From: Isoperla grammatica
Taxonomy: Eukaryota; Arthropoda; Insecta; Plecoptera; Perlodidae
Reading direction: 5' to 3'
NCBI GenBank assembly: GCA_945910005.1
Contig: OX246747.1
Span: forward strand, 18,521,210-18,585,209
Length of the DNA: 64,000 nt
The position numbers and the translations under genes are program-made. Below the pieces are notes generated by a model. It saw nothing but the letters and a program-made list of their open reading frames with translations, was not told the origin of the DNA and made no database searches. The stretch's first letter is position 1; every line of letters starts with the position of its first letter. This document shows positions 40,511 to 52,184 of this stretch, one piece after another.

Positions 40511-40815
40511 CCTGCCCAGGGACTGCTTCCTTATCGTGGTGGGCAGGTTTGCCTGCTTTGTTGATCCCAAGAGCTATGCCGGCGGAAGCGTATGCTTCTG
40601 GTAGGGCCACCCTAGCCCGACTGGTCGAGGAGGAGAAGTCAGACGAAGTGCAGTCCACACCCTCCCCACTCACTTTTCCTCCCCTTTCCCAATCCTCCCC
40701 GCCCTCCCACTTACCCCTTTCCTCCAAACACCCCATTTCATCTTCATATCTAACCCACTTATCGTCTCGATTAGCCACATTGCAAAATATAAGACGCTAA
40801 GCCCAAATATCAGCT
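40511..40815 (+). mobile_element. Family-B SINE, full length
   Basis: Head cctgcccagggactgcttcc; B middle; tail gacgctaagcccaaatatca. Confidence 0.85.
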
Positions 40816-40842
40816 ATCCATTTATCTTGAAGACTTTCGGCC

Positions 40843-41143
40843 GGCCCAGGGACTGCCACCTTATCGTGGTGGGCAGGTTTGCGTGCTTTGTTGATCCCGA
40901 GAGCTTTGCCGGCGTAAGCGTATGCTTCTGGTAGGGCCACCCAAGCCGGACTTGTCGAGGAGGATAAGTAAGACGAAGTGCAGTCCACACCCCAATCCCC
41001 TTTCCTCCCCCTTCCCCTTTCCACCCCGCCCTCCTATTGTCCCCTTTCCTCCAAACAGCCCCCTATTTCATCTTCATATATCACCCACTCATTGTCTCGA
41101 TTAGCCTCGTTGAAAAAATATGAGACGTTAAGCCCAATAATCT
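40843..41143 (+). mobile_element. Family-B SINE, near full length
   Basis: Head ggcccagggactgccacctt; tail gacgttaagcccaataatct. Third B copy in a row, head to tail with its neighbours. Confidence 0.85.
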
Positions 41144-41149
41144 AAATCT

Positions 41150-41935
41150 GAAGTCACCAGGGGTGATTGTTTAACAGGTGGCTTTTGCTGAGACGTATTC
41201 TTTACTCTTGATAGTTGAGAAGGCAAACATCACACCGGCACCTCAACTAGAGATCGTTGTTGCAGAGAGGGGCGACCGGGTGAGGAATGGTACAACAGAA
41301 ATAGAACGGAACATCATGACCACTCTCGAGTGTCCTGTTTGCTTCAAGGTCATTATCAATCGATAATGTCTGTCAATCGAGACAGTCTGGCCCTCGAGGC
41401 CAATCATTCGAGAGGCTCGTATGGCGATATGGTGATGTGATAATCTTATTTAGGGTAAATGTTCTGTAACTGAGCATAACACTCTCAAACTAAGGTAATA
41501 AGAAAATACTACAATTCAATAGGATGTAAATAGTAATACGATGCATTAATTAAATGTCAGTTATATCCCATCAAATAAATATTATAGCCTAATGAAAAAT
41601 GTTTTAGTGGAATATACTTGAGGAACTTCTCAAAATACTGTTGAAATTGAAAAAAAAAACAATATGCTATAATTCGCACATTACATTTACAACACAACAT
41701 AACATTTTACATTTACACCTTTTTACATTTACATTTTAAGTAAGGCCTACAATTATATGCAATAACATAAATAATTATGCTGTGTTTTTTTAACATGAAT
41801 ATGTCAATGTGGGCATAAGAGAAGTTTTGGAGATAATTAAGAAAGGGGGGAAGGTATGATTTGAGTCACAATTATTAGGGTTGTACAATGTACATATAGG
41901 CCCTGATAACCTTGCTGTTTTGTGCCTTTAAACTC
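41150..41935. other. No gene recognised
   Basis: A 62-codon plus frame at 41178-41366 ends LECPVCFKVI, which could be the start of a RING-like finger, but only one CxxC is present and the frame stops, so it is not called. The remainder is A/T-rich. Confidence 0.35.
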
Positions 41936-41937
41936 CA

Positions 41938-41938
41938 A

Positions 41939-41977
<39 letters not shown>

Positions 41978-41978
41978 A
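41938..41978. repeat. (AAT)n microsatellite
   Basis: About 13 tandem trinucleotides. Confidence 0.97.
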
Positions 41979-42000
41979 ATGTACATGTTGATTTTTATTT

Positions 42001-42490
42001 TTATGATCTAATGAGACAAAGGATTAAGTGAGAACATACGAAAACAAATATGAGAAATTTATGGAAATGTAGGTGTAGACAACCATGTCCACCTATGCCT
42101 CTAATTCGATTTTTTTTGTATTGATATCTAGGGATAGTCTCTAAATTACTTACTCCCTGAACATTCAATGAATAATAGGACTTCCTATTCATAAAATCTA
42201 AAGCATCAGCCCGAGATGGCTTCTTGATAGGTATATGTGTACAATCAATACACCCGATAACTCCAGGGAAGTTATTTGCAGTGTTGAATGTCACTTTCAC
42301 ATTCACTTTTTCCTCCCATGTGATTGGAAATCTGATGTGATATAGTATTCTTAGCATAAGGCATTACATAACCTGTGCAATTTTCCGGCTCTCGGTGGAC
42401 TGATGTTTCATGTGGTAGTGAATTTGGCCGATTACACTCTGGAAACTTCCAGTAGCTAGTAGACGCAAACTGACTGGAACCTAGAAAATA
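42001..42490 (-). pseudogene. PIF/Harbinger transposase fragment
   Basis: The minus strand encodes, across frames, LLATGSFQSVIGQIHY (42415-42465) and then NNFPGVIGCIDCTHIPIKKP and NRKSYYSLNVQGV (42170-42280). These match the N-terminal helical region and the first-Asp block (VIGCIDGTHI) of DDE_Tnp_4/HARBI1-type nucleases; Gly of DGT is Cys here. Frameshifts and loss of the rest make it dead. Confidence 0.7.
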
Positions 42491-42523
42491 TAACAATTAG
42501 TGAGTTGAATTTGGGAAAGCCGA

Positions 42524-42782
42524 CCTGCCCAGGGACTGCTACCTTATCGTGGTGGGCAGTTTTGTGCGCTGTGTTGATCCCGAGAGCTATGCTGGTGGAA
42601 GCGTATGCCTCTGGTAGGGCCACCCTAGCCGGACTGGTCGAGGAGGAGAAGTCAGACGAAGTGCAGTCCACACCCCAATCCAATCCCATTTCCTCCTCTT
42701 TCCAATTTCCTCACGCGCCCTCCCACTTGCCCCTTTCCTCCAAAGAGCCCTCAATTTTATCGTCATTTTCACCCACTTATCG
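42524..42782 (+). mobile_element. Family-B SINE lacking the tail
   Basis: Full head and B middle; stops at cacccacttatcgtct without the final gagacgttaagccc block, which is unusual for a copy made by reverse transcription from the 3' end. Confidence 0.8.
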
Positions 42783-42919
42783 TCTGTTAACTTTGTTTTA
42801 TCGTTTTTATGTCCATTTTGCAGCATTGACCTAGAAAGCCGTGTACAACTGCCGGGAAACGATAACTAATCGGGAACATTCATTAACCACGGCGAACATT
42901 TTAGCTACAATTAAAGCTA

Positions 42920-43376
42920 TTACACGAACCTGATCCAAGTAACTCTGATCACGAAATGTCTAACGTATCCTACATGATTGAGTTAATCGGATCCATGTTT
43001 GGAACGTGATTTGGTTCCATCGAATCAGTAATCTAGTGATCTTTGATCAGGGTTAGTTGGATCCAGACAAAATATTGTGGCAGCAATATGAATTAGCTGC
43101 AGCAATGTGTATACGTCAGAATCAAGTGAAAACACTTGTCTCGAGGGAATGAATTACTTTGAATTTTATGATGAGTAATTAAATGAATAATTTGTGACTA
43201 GGCCTAGACTTGGAGGGTGGCTGAGATTGAATGAAACGGTTTGAATCTGTGCACCGCAAAATAGCTCACCCGGAAGATGCATCCATAAGCGAATCGCCTC
43301 GGATTGAGTTAATCCAACACTTGATTACGATTAATCCAGTTAACTCGATCGCGTAGCTTGGATCAGGTTCGCGTAA
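42920..43376. mobile_element. MITE, 457 bp, TIR TTACRCGAACCTGATCCAAG
   Basis: Left end ttacacgaacctgatccaag is complementary to the right end cttggatcaggttcgcgtaa except for one base. The interior repeats gagttaatc and gatcc motifs near both ends. Target duplication not clear. Confidence 0.8.
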
Positions 43377-43379
43377 GTA

Positions 43380-44250
43380 GGCCCTACCTTAACGGATTTC
43401 AAGTCTTCGACATCGGGAATGTTATTCGGTACGCATCACGTCATATGCCTAACCATGAAAATGAAGCCAAGCGTTCCTGTTCACATAACAGCATTTGGCA
43501 GGTTTTTGTAGGTATGGGGCTTTAGGCTTAGTCAATTAGCTCTTGAGCCCCAGGCCCTAGGCCTATATAGGTCGATGTGTATCTTGGGGCTCACAATGTA
43601 GGGGCTGTCCTAGGCCTGTCCTATCCTAGGGCCTAGGTCTAGGCCAATTAAGTCGAGTTCACATAACGTCGCAAGGTTTAGTGTTTCGTTATAAGCCGAG
43701 TTCAACAATGTAGACAATCTTATGACGGACCAACCAATCAGGCGTTGCCTGATTGTTGATCAGCCAATGATATACTACTACGTGTTTATACCTTATACCT
43801 TGTGACTATTGCAATACATTATAACTTTGTGTGCGCCGGGCTTTACAAACCCAAACCCAAAATAGGATCCAGACTGCACTTTGCAAATTTAATTCAAGCA
43901 TTGCTTTTAAGTTTTCTTCTTATGAAAAGAACCTAGGCCTAGCCTACACTTAGAGAAACAACTGCATTAAGTCTAGCCAAGGGCATAGGTCTAAGACATT
44001 TTAGGTAAATTACATGGAAGGGGCTAGCCCCTACTCTGACGCCACATAAATTCACGAAAAAACAAATGTGGCCTAGGCCTAACTAGGTTATAGTGTTGTA
44101 TACCAAATCATGTAGCGAAATACAGCTTTTTTTTACTCATTACAGTATGTAGACCTATACTTACCCCTGAACTTTTTTATTACGTCCTCTCCGTAACCCC
44201 ACGACACAAGTGTATCTTCAATAAAATAATCACCCATTGTGGAATCACTA
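43380..44250. other. No gene; TAGGCCTA-rich
   Basis: Abundant aggccta and cctaggc words between 43540 and 44100. No ORF. Confidence 0.4.
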
Positions 44251-44254
44251 GACC

Positions 44255-44936
44255 CAGTGGCGTAACTAAGGGGGGGGTTTAGGGGGTTTAACCCCCCCCC
44301 GAAACTACATCGAGAATGACTTTACTTAATACTACATTTACTTAATACTATAAGATCCCTAAACCACTTCAGTGTATAACAATCGCAACAAATAATATTT
44401 TCAATATATTTATCATACCATTTCACTTAATTCACTTAGATAAGATGTATAATTTATTTCAATAATTCAATTATATTTATGTGTTCAAATACAACTAATA
44501 TACCTTTCGCCCGAACCAGTAAAAGTAAGGGTGCCTATAAATAAAAATGCATTAATCTAATATTACAATATGACGCTCTGTGAATTAAAATTTAAATGTA
44601 TGTGACTTGTGACCACAATGTTTCACTTCATCTTGAGATTATATTGAACAACCATAAAACTTTAAAAACACAATTTCTATGCAATTCTTATTTAGAAAAA
44701 TAATTAATACCTACTGTAACATTGTAACTTCAATATAATACAAACAAACGAGTAGTGGTTCGAGTAGTATAATTTGAGTCTAAAAGGCACGAAATAATAA
44801 TTATAGAAGTGAAAAAATTTCGCCTTCGGCGAAATGGCCTCCGGCGGCTGGGGCTTCGCCCCAGACCCCTTTCAGTCCTCTCATCTCACTTTTCCCAAAT
44901 TAACCCCCCCCGAAATAATTCCTTGTTACGCCACTG
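44255..44936. mobile_element. hAT-type MITE, 682 bp
   Basis: Ends CAGTGGCGTAAC and GTTACGCCACTG. Flanks ACTAGACC (44247-44254) and TCTAGACC (44938-44945) agree at 7 of 8. Just inside lie G-runs and C-runs (ggggggggtttaggggg; aaccccccccgaaa). Near 44822-44870 are two tight hairpins (ttcgccttcggcgaa and ctggggcttcgccccag). Non-coding. Confidence 0.8.
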
Positions 44937-44945
44937 ATCTAGACC

Positions 44946-45614
44946 ATTATTATAAACCTAATGACTAGACGAACGACGCCATTACGCAAGAAAGACGCTT
45001 GGCTTGAGCATTGTGTTTCTAATCCCTTACAATGGCTTGAGCCAGCTACTCTACTCGTCACATCTCGTTCATTCACGTTCAATCTCGCTCTTTACGTGAA
45101 TCAAAACGAAACCCAGCAAAACGTTCAGTAGATTTAGCAGAATGTTCTGTTAAAAAATGTCGACTAGCGATGCTAGCATGATATTTTGCTGTTGTAGCAA
45201 ACTATTTTGCTAAATAATTTTATTTTTAGCTAAGCAGAACCATTATTGCTGTTAAAGCAATACTGCTCTGCAAAATTCACCGCTAGCATAACATTTTGCT
45301 GTCCTTTCAATCCATTATGCGGTTTTAATTATTTTTTAGTTAGCAGAAGTTTTTATGCTGTTTTAGCAATACTGTTCAGTAAATTTACCGTAAATCTTGC
45401 TGAAACAGCAGAACACTGTCAGCAAAAACTGTTACGTAAATATTTTTCTCCGTGTAGTAGGGCTGGCCTACTATCCACTTGTCACAAGTAGCATAGGGCT
45501 ACAACCATAGAATGTGATAAATACTATGCTTTGTATTTAAGCTCACAGGCCATATCCAGGAGAGGCGGAAATATGTCAAATGTATCTAATGTCTACTGAA
45601 ACAATGGTTACCGA
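44946..45614. other. No gene; AGCA/TGCT-rich degenerate repeat
   Basis: 45110-45440 contains many variants of ttttgctgttttagcaa and gctagca in alternating orientation, suggesting a decayed inverted-repeat element. Boundaries not resolved. Confidence 0.35.
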
Positions 45615-46362
45615 CATATAGCTAGGGATGGCACTTTGACCGGTCAAATGAAAATTGGTCAATTGACCAAAAGTCGGTCAAATATGAAAAAAGGCTCTTT
45701 TGCTAATATTTATTCATTATTAAGACATTATACTTACGGAAAATTTTCTGCAACCTACTAAGTCAATATAATCAACGTTCAAAGGTGATTAATTATTGAT
45801 GGTGACAATAAGTAGTCGAGATGGCAATTACTAGCACTTTCTCTGCTCCTGGCGTAAAGTATTAAGTGTCCAATTTCAAATTTGTAAGGGAATGTATTCA
45901 AAGTTGTGTTGCCTTAAGAAGGAAAGGAATTTGTGCAGACTATTTTAAGTTTGATAACCACCAACCAGCCACGAGATATTTGTAAACTACCCTTGTTAAA
46001 ACAAGTAGGCTAAGGTAGGAGCTAGTATACCTACCCGCACGCCTCAGCGGCCTCACGAACAAGAATTCACCTTTATTTTTACACTTACACAAAAAAACAT
46101 TTATAGATTCTCTTTACATCATAAATATAACAGAACATAAGTTGGGGATCTGGATAGGTAGTAAAGGTAAAACACCAATTACAAAAAGTGAATTGTAAAT
46201 TTTACAAAATTAATATTTATTGAATTTTCTTGTGACTGTTGATTCAAACTACCCCAAACAAAGATGACATGATAAATAAGCCTTGACTCCACATAATAAA
46301 GATATCTTAACTATCTTGATATTTTGAAGGATTTACAGGCATCAAAGAACTCCACAAATCTA

Positions 46363-46368
46363 TTTATT
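46363..46368 (-). terminator. Polyadenylation signal AATAAA of the hAT gene
   Basis: AATAAA on the minus strand about 50 bp after the stop codon. Confidence 0.6.
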
Positions 46369-46416
46369 TTTTCAAATAGAAATTGCAAACTTGGCACCAC
46401 TTGAGGCCTGGTTGTA

Positions 46417-46792
46417 CTAAATACTATGTTCTTGGATGTTCACTGTGAAGTCTTCACTACCAACTGGATTTGGCTCCTCCTCATCAGGCTCAAAAGCATC
46501 TTCGTCTCCAACCTCCGCTTGCATGCCTTTTAGCAGTCGAAGATTATGATATATGTATACTAGTTTCCCTGCTCGTGCCACACCTAACCTGTTACGTAGC
46601 TTAGAGTGTATTATACCCCACACTGACCAGTTCCTCTCGGAGGAAGCTGCAGAGGCTGGCAGTGCAAGTAGCGTCCGAGCTGCGGTGCACAGGAGGCTAG
46701 AGGAACACAGTCCAGTCCACCAAGTTAATGGGGTAAACCCTACACCCTTTGCCATAGCAGAAACAGATGCCCATAGAGATTTTCTTGAATAT
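46417..46792 (-). CDS. hAT transposase, exon 2 (C-terminal dimerisation region)
   Basis: Follows a good acceptor (gtacttttag) and joins exon 1 in phase: exon 1 leaves AC and exon 2 supplies A, giving Thr then YSRKSLWASVSAMAKG. The signature of the hAT C-terminal dimerisation domain is clear: FTPLTWWTG, LLALPASAASSERNWS and KLRNRLGVARAGKL. The tail is acidic (EDAFEPDEEEPN). Ends at 46417. Confidence 0.93.
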
Positions 46793-47075
46793 CTAAAAGT
46801 ACAAATGAATGTTATAAATTAAAGTTGTATGTACAGTGTACTAGGCCTACCTACTAAGTATGTTGTGTGCTGGCTATGTAACATTTTTAATTTAGCAATT
46901 ATATGGGCCGAAGTGATAATAACAAGGCTCAAACATGTGTCATGTTGTTAATGTCATGAATTTGAATTATATATTATATTAATATTATTCAAAAAGGGTG
47001 GCAGTTTGTTGTTGTTGTAACAGGAAGGCTAGACCTAAATAATAAGTAACTGTATTTAAAAAAGCTTGAACTTAC
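46793..47075 (-). other. Intron of the hAT transposase gene (283 bp)
   Basis: GTAAGT donor at 47075-47070 and TTTTAG acceptor at 46793; phase matches on both sides and both flanking peptides fit the family. Confidence 0.88.
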
Positions 47076-48793
47076 GTTCCGGTCTTGGACTTGTAGAGTG
47101 CTATCTCTGCTAGAACCTCATCTTCGGGAGCATTTGTTAATGAACATATGAGTTCGCAAGCTTCCTCAAATTGATCTTCATTTAGGCCATCTCCCACATA
47201 CCTTGGATCTAAAAGGTAAGAAGAAATATGTGCTTTGGTTGCCATGTAGCGGTGGCGATCTTCAATGTTTCGAACAATCTCTTTTTCTTCTCTTGACGTC
47301 AGAGGGCTGCGTGCAATGTGTTCTTTTATGTGACTTTCAATTTTCTGAAAGGCATGCTTAGCATCTGAAGTCAAAGCTGTGTCACCTTCAACAAGTTTGA
47401 TAGCATCAGGAATAGGAGCAAGGAGTTCGATAAACTTGGCATTCTTAGTCCAGAACAAATCTTCGTCAAGCAGATCTTGACGGATGCTTTTTGGGCAGAC
47501 TGGTGCAACATTACAATCAACTACAGCATCCAATAAGGCAGGTTTACAGGTCTCCATGTCTTTAATGCACTTTATATGAGTGCCCCAACGAGTCGGGCAT
47601 GGCAGTGACAGTCCTGATCCAATTTTCTTTTCTAATAGTTTTTTCTTGAAGACTGCAGCTGGAACTTGTTTATTTTTAAAAAACTTGATTATTTCCTTAC
47701 ACTTTTGCGAATGCTTGTTAAACGACTCAAGTTTGCCAACATCTCCGACAAACAGTTGCATAATGTGTGCAGCACACCCATATGTCAACATATTATTCTT
47801 GGTATATTTTGCTTCCAGTAAATTCCAAGCAGCTCTCATATTGGAGGCATTATCGGTGACAACTGCCTTTACTTTTGATTCTCCAATGACATCAATAACT
47901 TTTACGAATTCAGTGAATATATATTCTGCAGTGTGTCGTTCTTCTACAGTTGGAGTATATTTATAAAATAATGGTTTTGGTGTCATAACCATATAGTTTA
48001 AGATTGATTCATTGCGCAAATTAGACCATCCATCGGAAGCAATCGTCACTGTTTCTGCACTTCGTATTTCGTTAGCAACTTTCGTCTCCACGTCAGAATA
48101 TTCAGTATCCAGAAGACGAACCGCCATTTGTTTCCGAGAGGGGAGAACAAATGTAGGCCGTATTTTCTTAAAGAATTCTACTAGATATGGGTTTTCTACA
48201 AATGAAAATGGCACATTTCCAGCATACATTGCACGGGCCCACATTTGCTGTAAATCGAGTTGTTCCTTTGAATTCATCTTGTCAATGAATCCGATAGTGT
48301 CCACTTTTGACTGGAAAAGTGGTCTGGCATTCACAGCTGCAGTGGGCTTAGATGGCGTCAACAGGTTAAAATAGCTATTGATAGGCCTTTCAGGGGTAAC
48401 ACTATCTGGATTATCGACTTCACATGCTTCAATATCATCCTCTTCAACAAATTGTGCATTTATGTCTTCATCAATAAGATTGTCATTGGGCTTTTTTGAA
48501 GTTGTTGCTATTGCATTTTTGCCAAATATATTTGGTCTAACTGTGTTTTTATGAGTGCACGCTTGGTCCTTAACCAATACTGGACATTTTGCACATTTTA
48601 AAAGATGTTTCATCATCCTATCAGCATGTGTGACGTACACATTCCCACAATATCGGCAAGAACCTTTCACGGTACCGTTTTCTTCAAACCGCACAAAATG
48701 TTTCCATACTATATTATGTGGTTTTTTGCTCAATGGTTTTAGCACAGGCAATGGCCTGTTACTGGTAGTGTGGGATGGTGTTACAGAAGACAT
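47076..48793 (-). CDS. hAT transposase, exon 1 (BED finger and catalytic core)
   Basis: Starts at ATG 48793 and ends at a GTAAGT donor (47075). Together with exon 2 the protein is 697 residues with no internal stop. Residues about 28-70 form a BED-type zinc finger (CRYCGNVYVTHADRMMKHLL, then Cys). The DUF659/hAT core has TIASDGWSNLRNE (first Asp, about 252) and VVTDNASNMRAAW (second Asp, about 312), followed by GCAAHIMQLFVGD and CPTRWGTHIKCI. The enzyme binds the TIRs and cuts and pastes the element in the nucleus. Apparently functional, so it may be active or recently active. Confidence 0.93.
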
Positions 48794-48796
48794 TTC

Positions 48797-49400
48797 CTGT
48801 CAAACAAAGTGGAAACAAAACAAATTATGAAATGTAGGAGTAGTCCAAGGTAATACTATTATATGCTCTAGTTAGGTCTTAGTTGAGGCCATGAAAGAAC
48901 CCTTGCAAAAATGTATGACAAGGTAAGCTTAGGCAGACATATGGTAGACACCTAGGTATGAACTAAGTGACGAGAGTATTAAAATCTTATATCTTAACCT
49001 AGTCCTAGAGCCTTGGGTACAACTAGGCCTAGCCTATGTAGGCCTACTGCACTAGCCCTTGTCTAATAAAAAAACGTCGTGATTGTATTAGAGCCTAGTA
49101 TAAGCAACTAATGTGATCATTGAATAATTAATAGTGCCAAAGTTAGTTTTAGGCTACCAGTACAAATTTACCATGTTTGAATATCTTTGGAGAATATTAT
49201 AAAAAAGCCTCCTAAGCATAACCTAACCTTAAAATAGGCCCTATGTTATTCTTGACTCCAACCAGCTTTAGAGGTGCATATTCTATTTCAAAGAAGGAAT
49301 ATGCCAAGACCTAGGCTTAGTAGACTAACTGATACCTGTCATATAAAGAAACAGCAAATATTCAAATTTCTAAGTACTATGATTAAAAGTATTGACTTAC
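48797..49400 (-). other. Probable 5'-UTR intron of the hAT gene
   Basis: A GTAAGT donor at 49400-49395 (after ctccatgtg) and a good acceptor tttgtttgacag at 48797 lie three bases before ATG. The spliced leader would contain a short out-of-frame uORF (ATGTGG onward). Inferred from splice motifs only. Confidence 0.5.
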
Positions 49401-49632
49401 CACATGGAGAACACTTGTTCTTCTTATTCTTCTTCTTGAAGTCTAGGTTGACTTTTGTCAGAAGGAGTGATGCCAACTAAATAAGTAAAAATTTTATTTT
49501 GACCATTTTTTTGACCGGTCAAATATTCCTTGGTCAATTGACCGGTCAATTGACAATATTTGACCGGTCAATTGACCGGCTTGCCATCCCTACATATAGC
49601 CTAGACGACCTTCCCCCCTTTAATGATGTGGA

Positions 49633-50002
49633 TGTTTTTTCCGTTAGCCAGTACAAAGCTAGAAATAATACCGTTAAACCAAAAAATGAATACTAACGAG
49701 CGATATAGTAGATTTTCATTTTTAAAGAAGGTCTACATCTTTCTGACCACATCTTAGAAAACATAAAAACTAAAATGCGGATAGAACCGCCATAAAGTGA
49801 TCAATTAGAATGCCTAATGAAGGCGTCGGAAGTATTCAATGATGGCTCTTTGAACAGCAGCGTCACCTCCCTTGTTGGGACCATTGATGGTTAGGCCTAC
49901 ATCGTCGTGATGTTCGTCTATTGGAGGAACCTCTGGATCAAGGGGCGGCTCTGGTTCATTCATATTGACGGCCAGATTGGGAAGAACAGCAACGTCATAC
50001 AC
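49633..50002 (-). pseudogene. PIF/Harbinger transposase C-terminal end
   Basis: The minus strand encodes NEPEPPLDPEVPPIDEHHDD, then GGDAAVQRAIIEYFRRL and a stop at 49814. An acidic linker followed by a helix ending in YF just before the stop is typical of Harbinger nucleases. The non-coding 3' part (49633-49862) is shared with 34757-34990. Confidence 0.5.
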
Positions 50003-50113
50003 TCAAGACTAAAGTCAGTGTTGACAACTTATGGTTCTTGTTGCCAACTTCACATTATTACATCTTTTCCCCAGTGCGGGACAGCAGTGTATGAACAATA
50101 CCTAGTTAAGAGA
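49988..50113. repeat. Dispersed repeat, partner at 57134-57259
   Basis: About 125 bp (aacgtcatacactcaagact through gaacaatacctagtt) is almost identical at 57134-57259. At this locus it continues into the Harbinger C-terminal coding sequence, so it may be part of that element. Confidence 0.85.
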
Positions 50114-50131
50114 CAGCGTCCTTTGCCTTAG

Positions 50132-50439
50132 CCTGCCCAGGGACTGCCACCTTATCGTGGTGGGCAGGTATGCGTGCTTAAATGATTCCTAGAGCTATGC
50201 CGGCGGAAGCGTATGCTTCTGGTAGGGCCACCCTAGCCGGACTGGTCGAGGAGGAGAAGTCAGACGAAGTGCAGTCCACACCCCCATCCCCTTTCCTCCC
50301 CTTTCCCCTTTCCTCACGCTCCCTCCTACATGCCCTTTTCCTCCAAACAGCCCCATTTTTCATCTTCATATATCACCCACTCATTGTCTCGATTAGCCTC
50401 GTTGAAAAAAAATGAGACGTTAAGCCCAAATAATCAAAC
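50132..50439 (+). mobile_element. Family-B SINE, full length
   Basis: Head cctgcccagggactgccacc; tail gacgttaagcccaaataatc. No (AATC)n run. Confidence 0.85.
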
Positions 50440-50449
50440 CAGACCCGTC

Positions 50450-51595
50450 AGTACGTCAAATTCCCGACTGTGGATGGGGTAACTTTTTTTTTGGGGGGGG
50501 GGGGGAGCTCCTAAATAGGGCTTATCAAATCATAAACCCTATTGATTGAAACCCCACGAATAAAGATCGATCGAGTAAAATCTTCAACTTATTCTACCAT
50601 TTAACTACGATTATTCTAATTAAGCGTGATTAACACACGCTGTTACCACCACCATGTTATTTACAGCGATCGATCCTTATTTGTTTTGGCATAACATTTT
50701 TGAAGCTGAAGGCGTTGAATTGATATTAACAAATTTAAACTAAAAATACCGGTTTGTTACGAATCTAACTTCAGCAACTTTTTTGGTTTTGTGTTTAATA
50801 GGCCTACACTCCGAGGGACACCAAATGTTGGTGAAGTGCTCTTATGCTGGCCGCGTTCCAATGTATGCCATCTGTCCGCCGGTTGCTCCCGTGCCCCATA
50901 TGACTGAAATTTTGTTGTAGGCCTTCATTCTTGAATTTCACCATTAAATTATATGTATATAATTATTTGTCATGGTTCCTTACCTCTCACATTAGTCGGC
51001 GTATCGCTTGGCGTAAGAAAGAGCTTTTGCACGTCGATAGCTCTTACATAGGCGTCTGCAAGTTATATATGCAGATTACATGAAAGGAAAATCAATTGTA
51101 ATAGGCGATTGATGATAAATGAGTAAAAAGTGCATTTTTACGTTTTTCCACCAATTTTAATATGTAGCGGTTGTACATGTGTAGCCGCTTTATGTCTTCC
51201 GGCGTGGTACGACATAATATGGGGGGCAGAGTCAGCAGGATTATTTGGGGCGTTTTGGTGGCGATAATCCTTGCTATATCCCAAATGGCGTGGCACGTAG
51301 GACACGTTATGCACGAATGTAGGACACGAATGCTTAGGCCTAGCATATACCTAGGCTTAGGGATCAATGTAATGGGGAAAGGATGTCATGGCAAATGACT
51401 TGAGGACACATTTATTTTGTTTACTGGGCTGCTGGGGTGAGTGTATGTCCCAAGTTCTGCCGTTGAAAATATAATTGTCAACCTGCCCGACATGGCGGGT
51501 ATCGCCCCCACCGTGCCGGGCACCTTACTCTGGCAAATATGAGGCAAAACATGTTTTAGCCTATTATATTGTTACAACGCATATTAACACGTATA
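50450..51595. other. No gene recognised
   Basis: A G-run at 50488-50504. A minus frame at 51092-51367 of 91 codons (SIRVLHSCITCPTCHAIWDI) has no supported homology. Otherwise unremarkable. Confidence 0.35.
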
Positions 51596-51598
51596 AAC

Positions 51599-51718
51599 AG
51601 CTATGCCGGCGCAAGCGTATGCTTCTGGTAGGGCCACCCTTTAGCCGGACACGTTGAGGAGAAGTCAGACGAAGTGCAGTCCACACCCCAATCCCCTTTC
51701 CCATTTCCTCCCTGCCCT
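51599..51718 (+). mobile_element. Family-B/A SINE head only
   Basis: agctatgccggcgcaagcgt to ccaatcccctttcccatttc, then it stops. It lacks both the first part of the head and the tail. Confidence 0.7.
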
Positions 51719-51719
51719 T

Positions 51720-51965
51720 TAACTTTAAATTAAACTACAATGCAGCTTTCGAATGAATGGTTTACCTTAATTGCAATTAATTTTTTGTTTTTCATTATGA
51801 GTTTGTATCTCAGTATATGTATTGAAGAGTTTAGTTTAATGTTCGTACACTAATCCTTATATTATTAATATTATTGTACTTCTGTCTATTGTGTATAGTC
51901 TGTATCAAATTGTATTATTTGTTAAAAGGTTGGATGGAAGATAAGGCCTTGCTGGCCTTAATAAT
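51720..51965 (+). mobile_element. Possible LINE 3' UTR fragment
   Basis: A/T-rich run ending ggaagataaggccttgctgg, then ccttaataatagg. It resembles a LINE 3' end ((TAA)-like terminus) but has no coding support. It sits between two SINE pieces. Confidence 0.35.
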
Positions 51966-52180
51966 AGGGCCACCCTAGCCGGACTGGTCGAGGAGAAGTC
52001 AGACGAAGTGCAGTTCACACCCCAATCCCTTTTCCTCCCTTTCTCCTTCCTTTACGCGCCCTCCTTCTTGCCCCTTTCCTCCAAAGAGCCCCCAATTTTA
52101 TCTTCATTATCACTTACTCAGGTTTGATTAGCCAAGTTGCAAAAATATAAGACGGTAAGCCTCAATATCAATCAATCAAA
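51966..52180 (+). mobile_element. Family-B SINE, 5'-truncated
   Basis: Starts agggccaccctagccggact; B middle; tail gacggtaagcctcaatatca with (AATC)n. Confidence 0.8.
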
Positions 52181-52184
52181 CAAC

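Larger units (their letters stand above)
45623..49592 (-). mobile_element. Complete autonomous hAT transposon
   Basis: Left end TAGGGATGGCACTTTGACCG, right end complementary to TAGGGATGGCAAGCCGGTCA. The octamer CATATAGC flanks it exactly on both sides (45615-45622 and 49593-49600), the 8-bp duplication of hAT elements. Both subterminal regions carry several copies of the palindromes TTGACCGGTCAA and GGTCAATTGACC, likely transposase-binding sites. The single gene inside is the hAT transposase on the minus strand. Total 3970 bp. Confidence 0.95.

Noticed and set aside
41178..41366. RING-finger protein start (LECPVCFKVI)
   Set aside because: Only one CxxC pair and then a stop; insufficient for a domain call.
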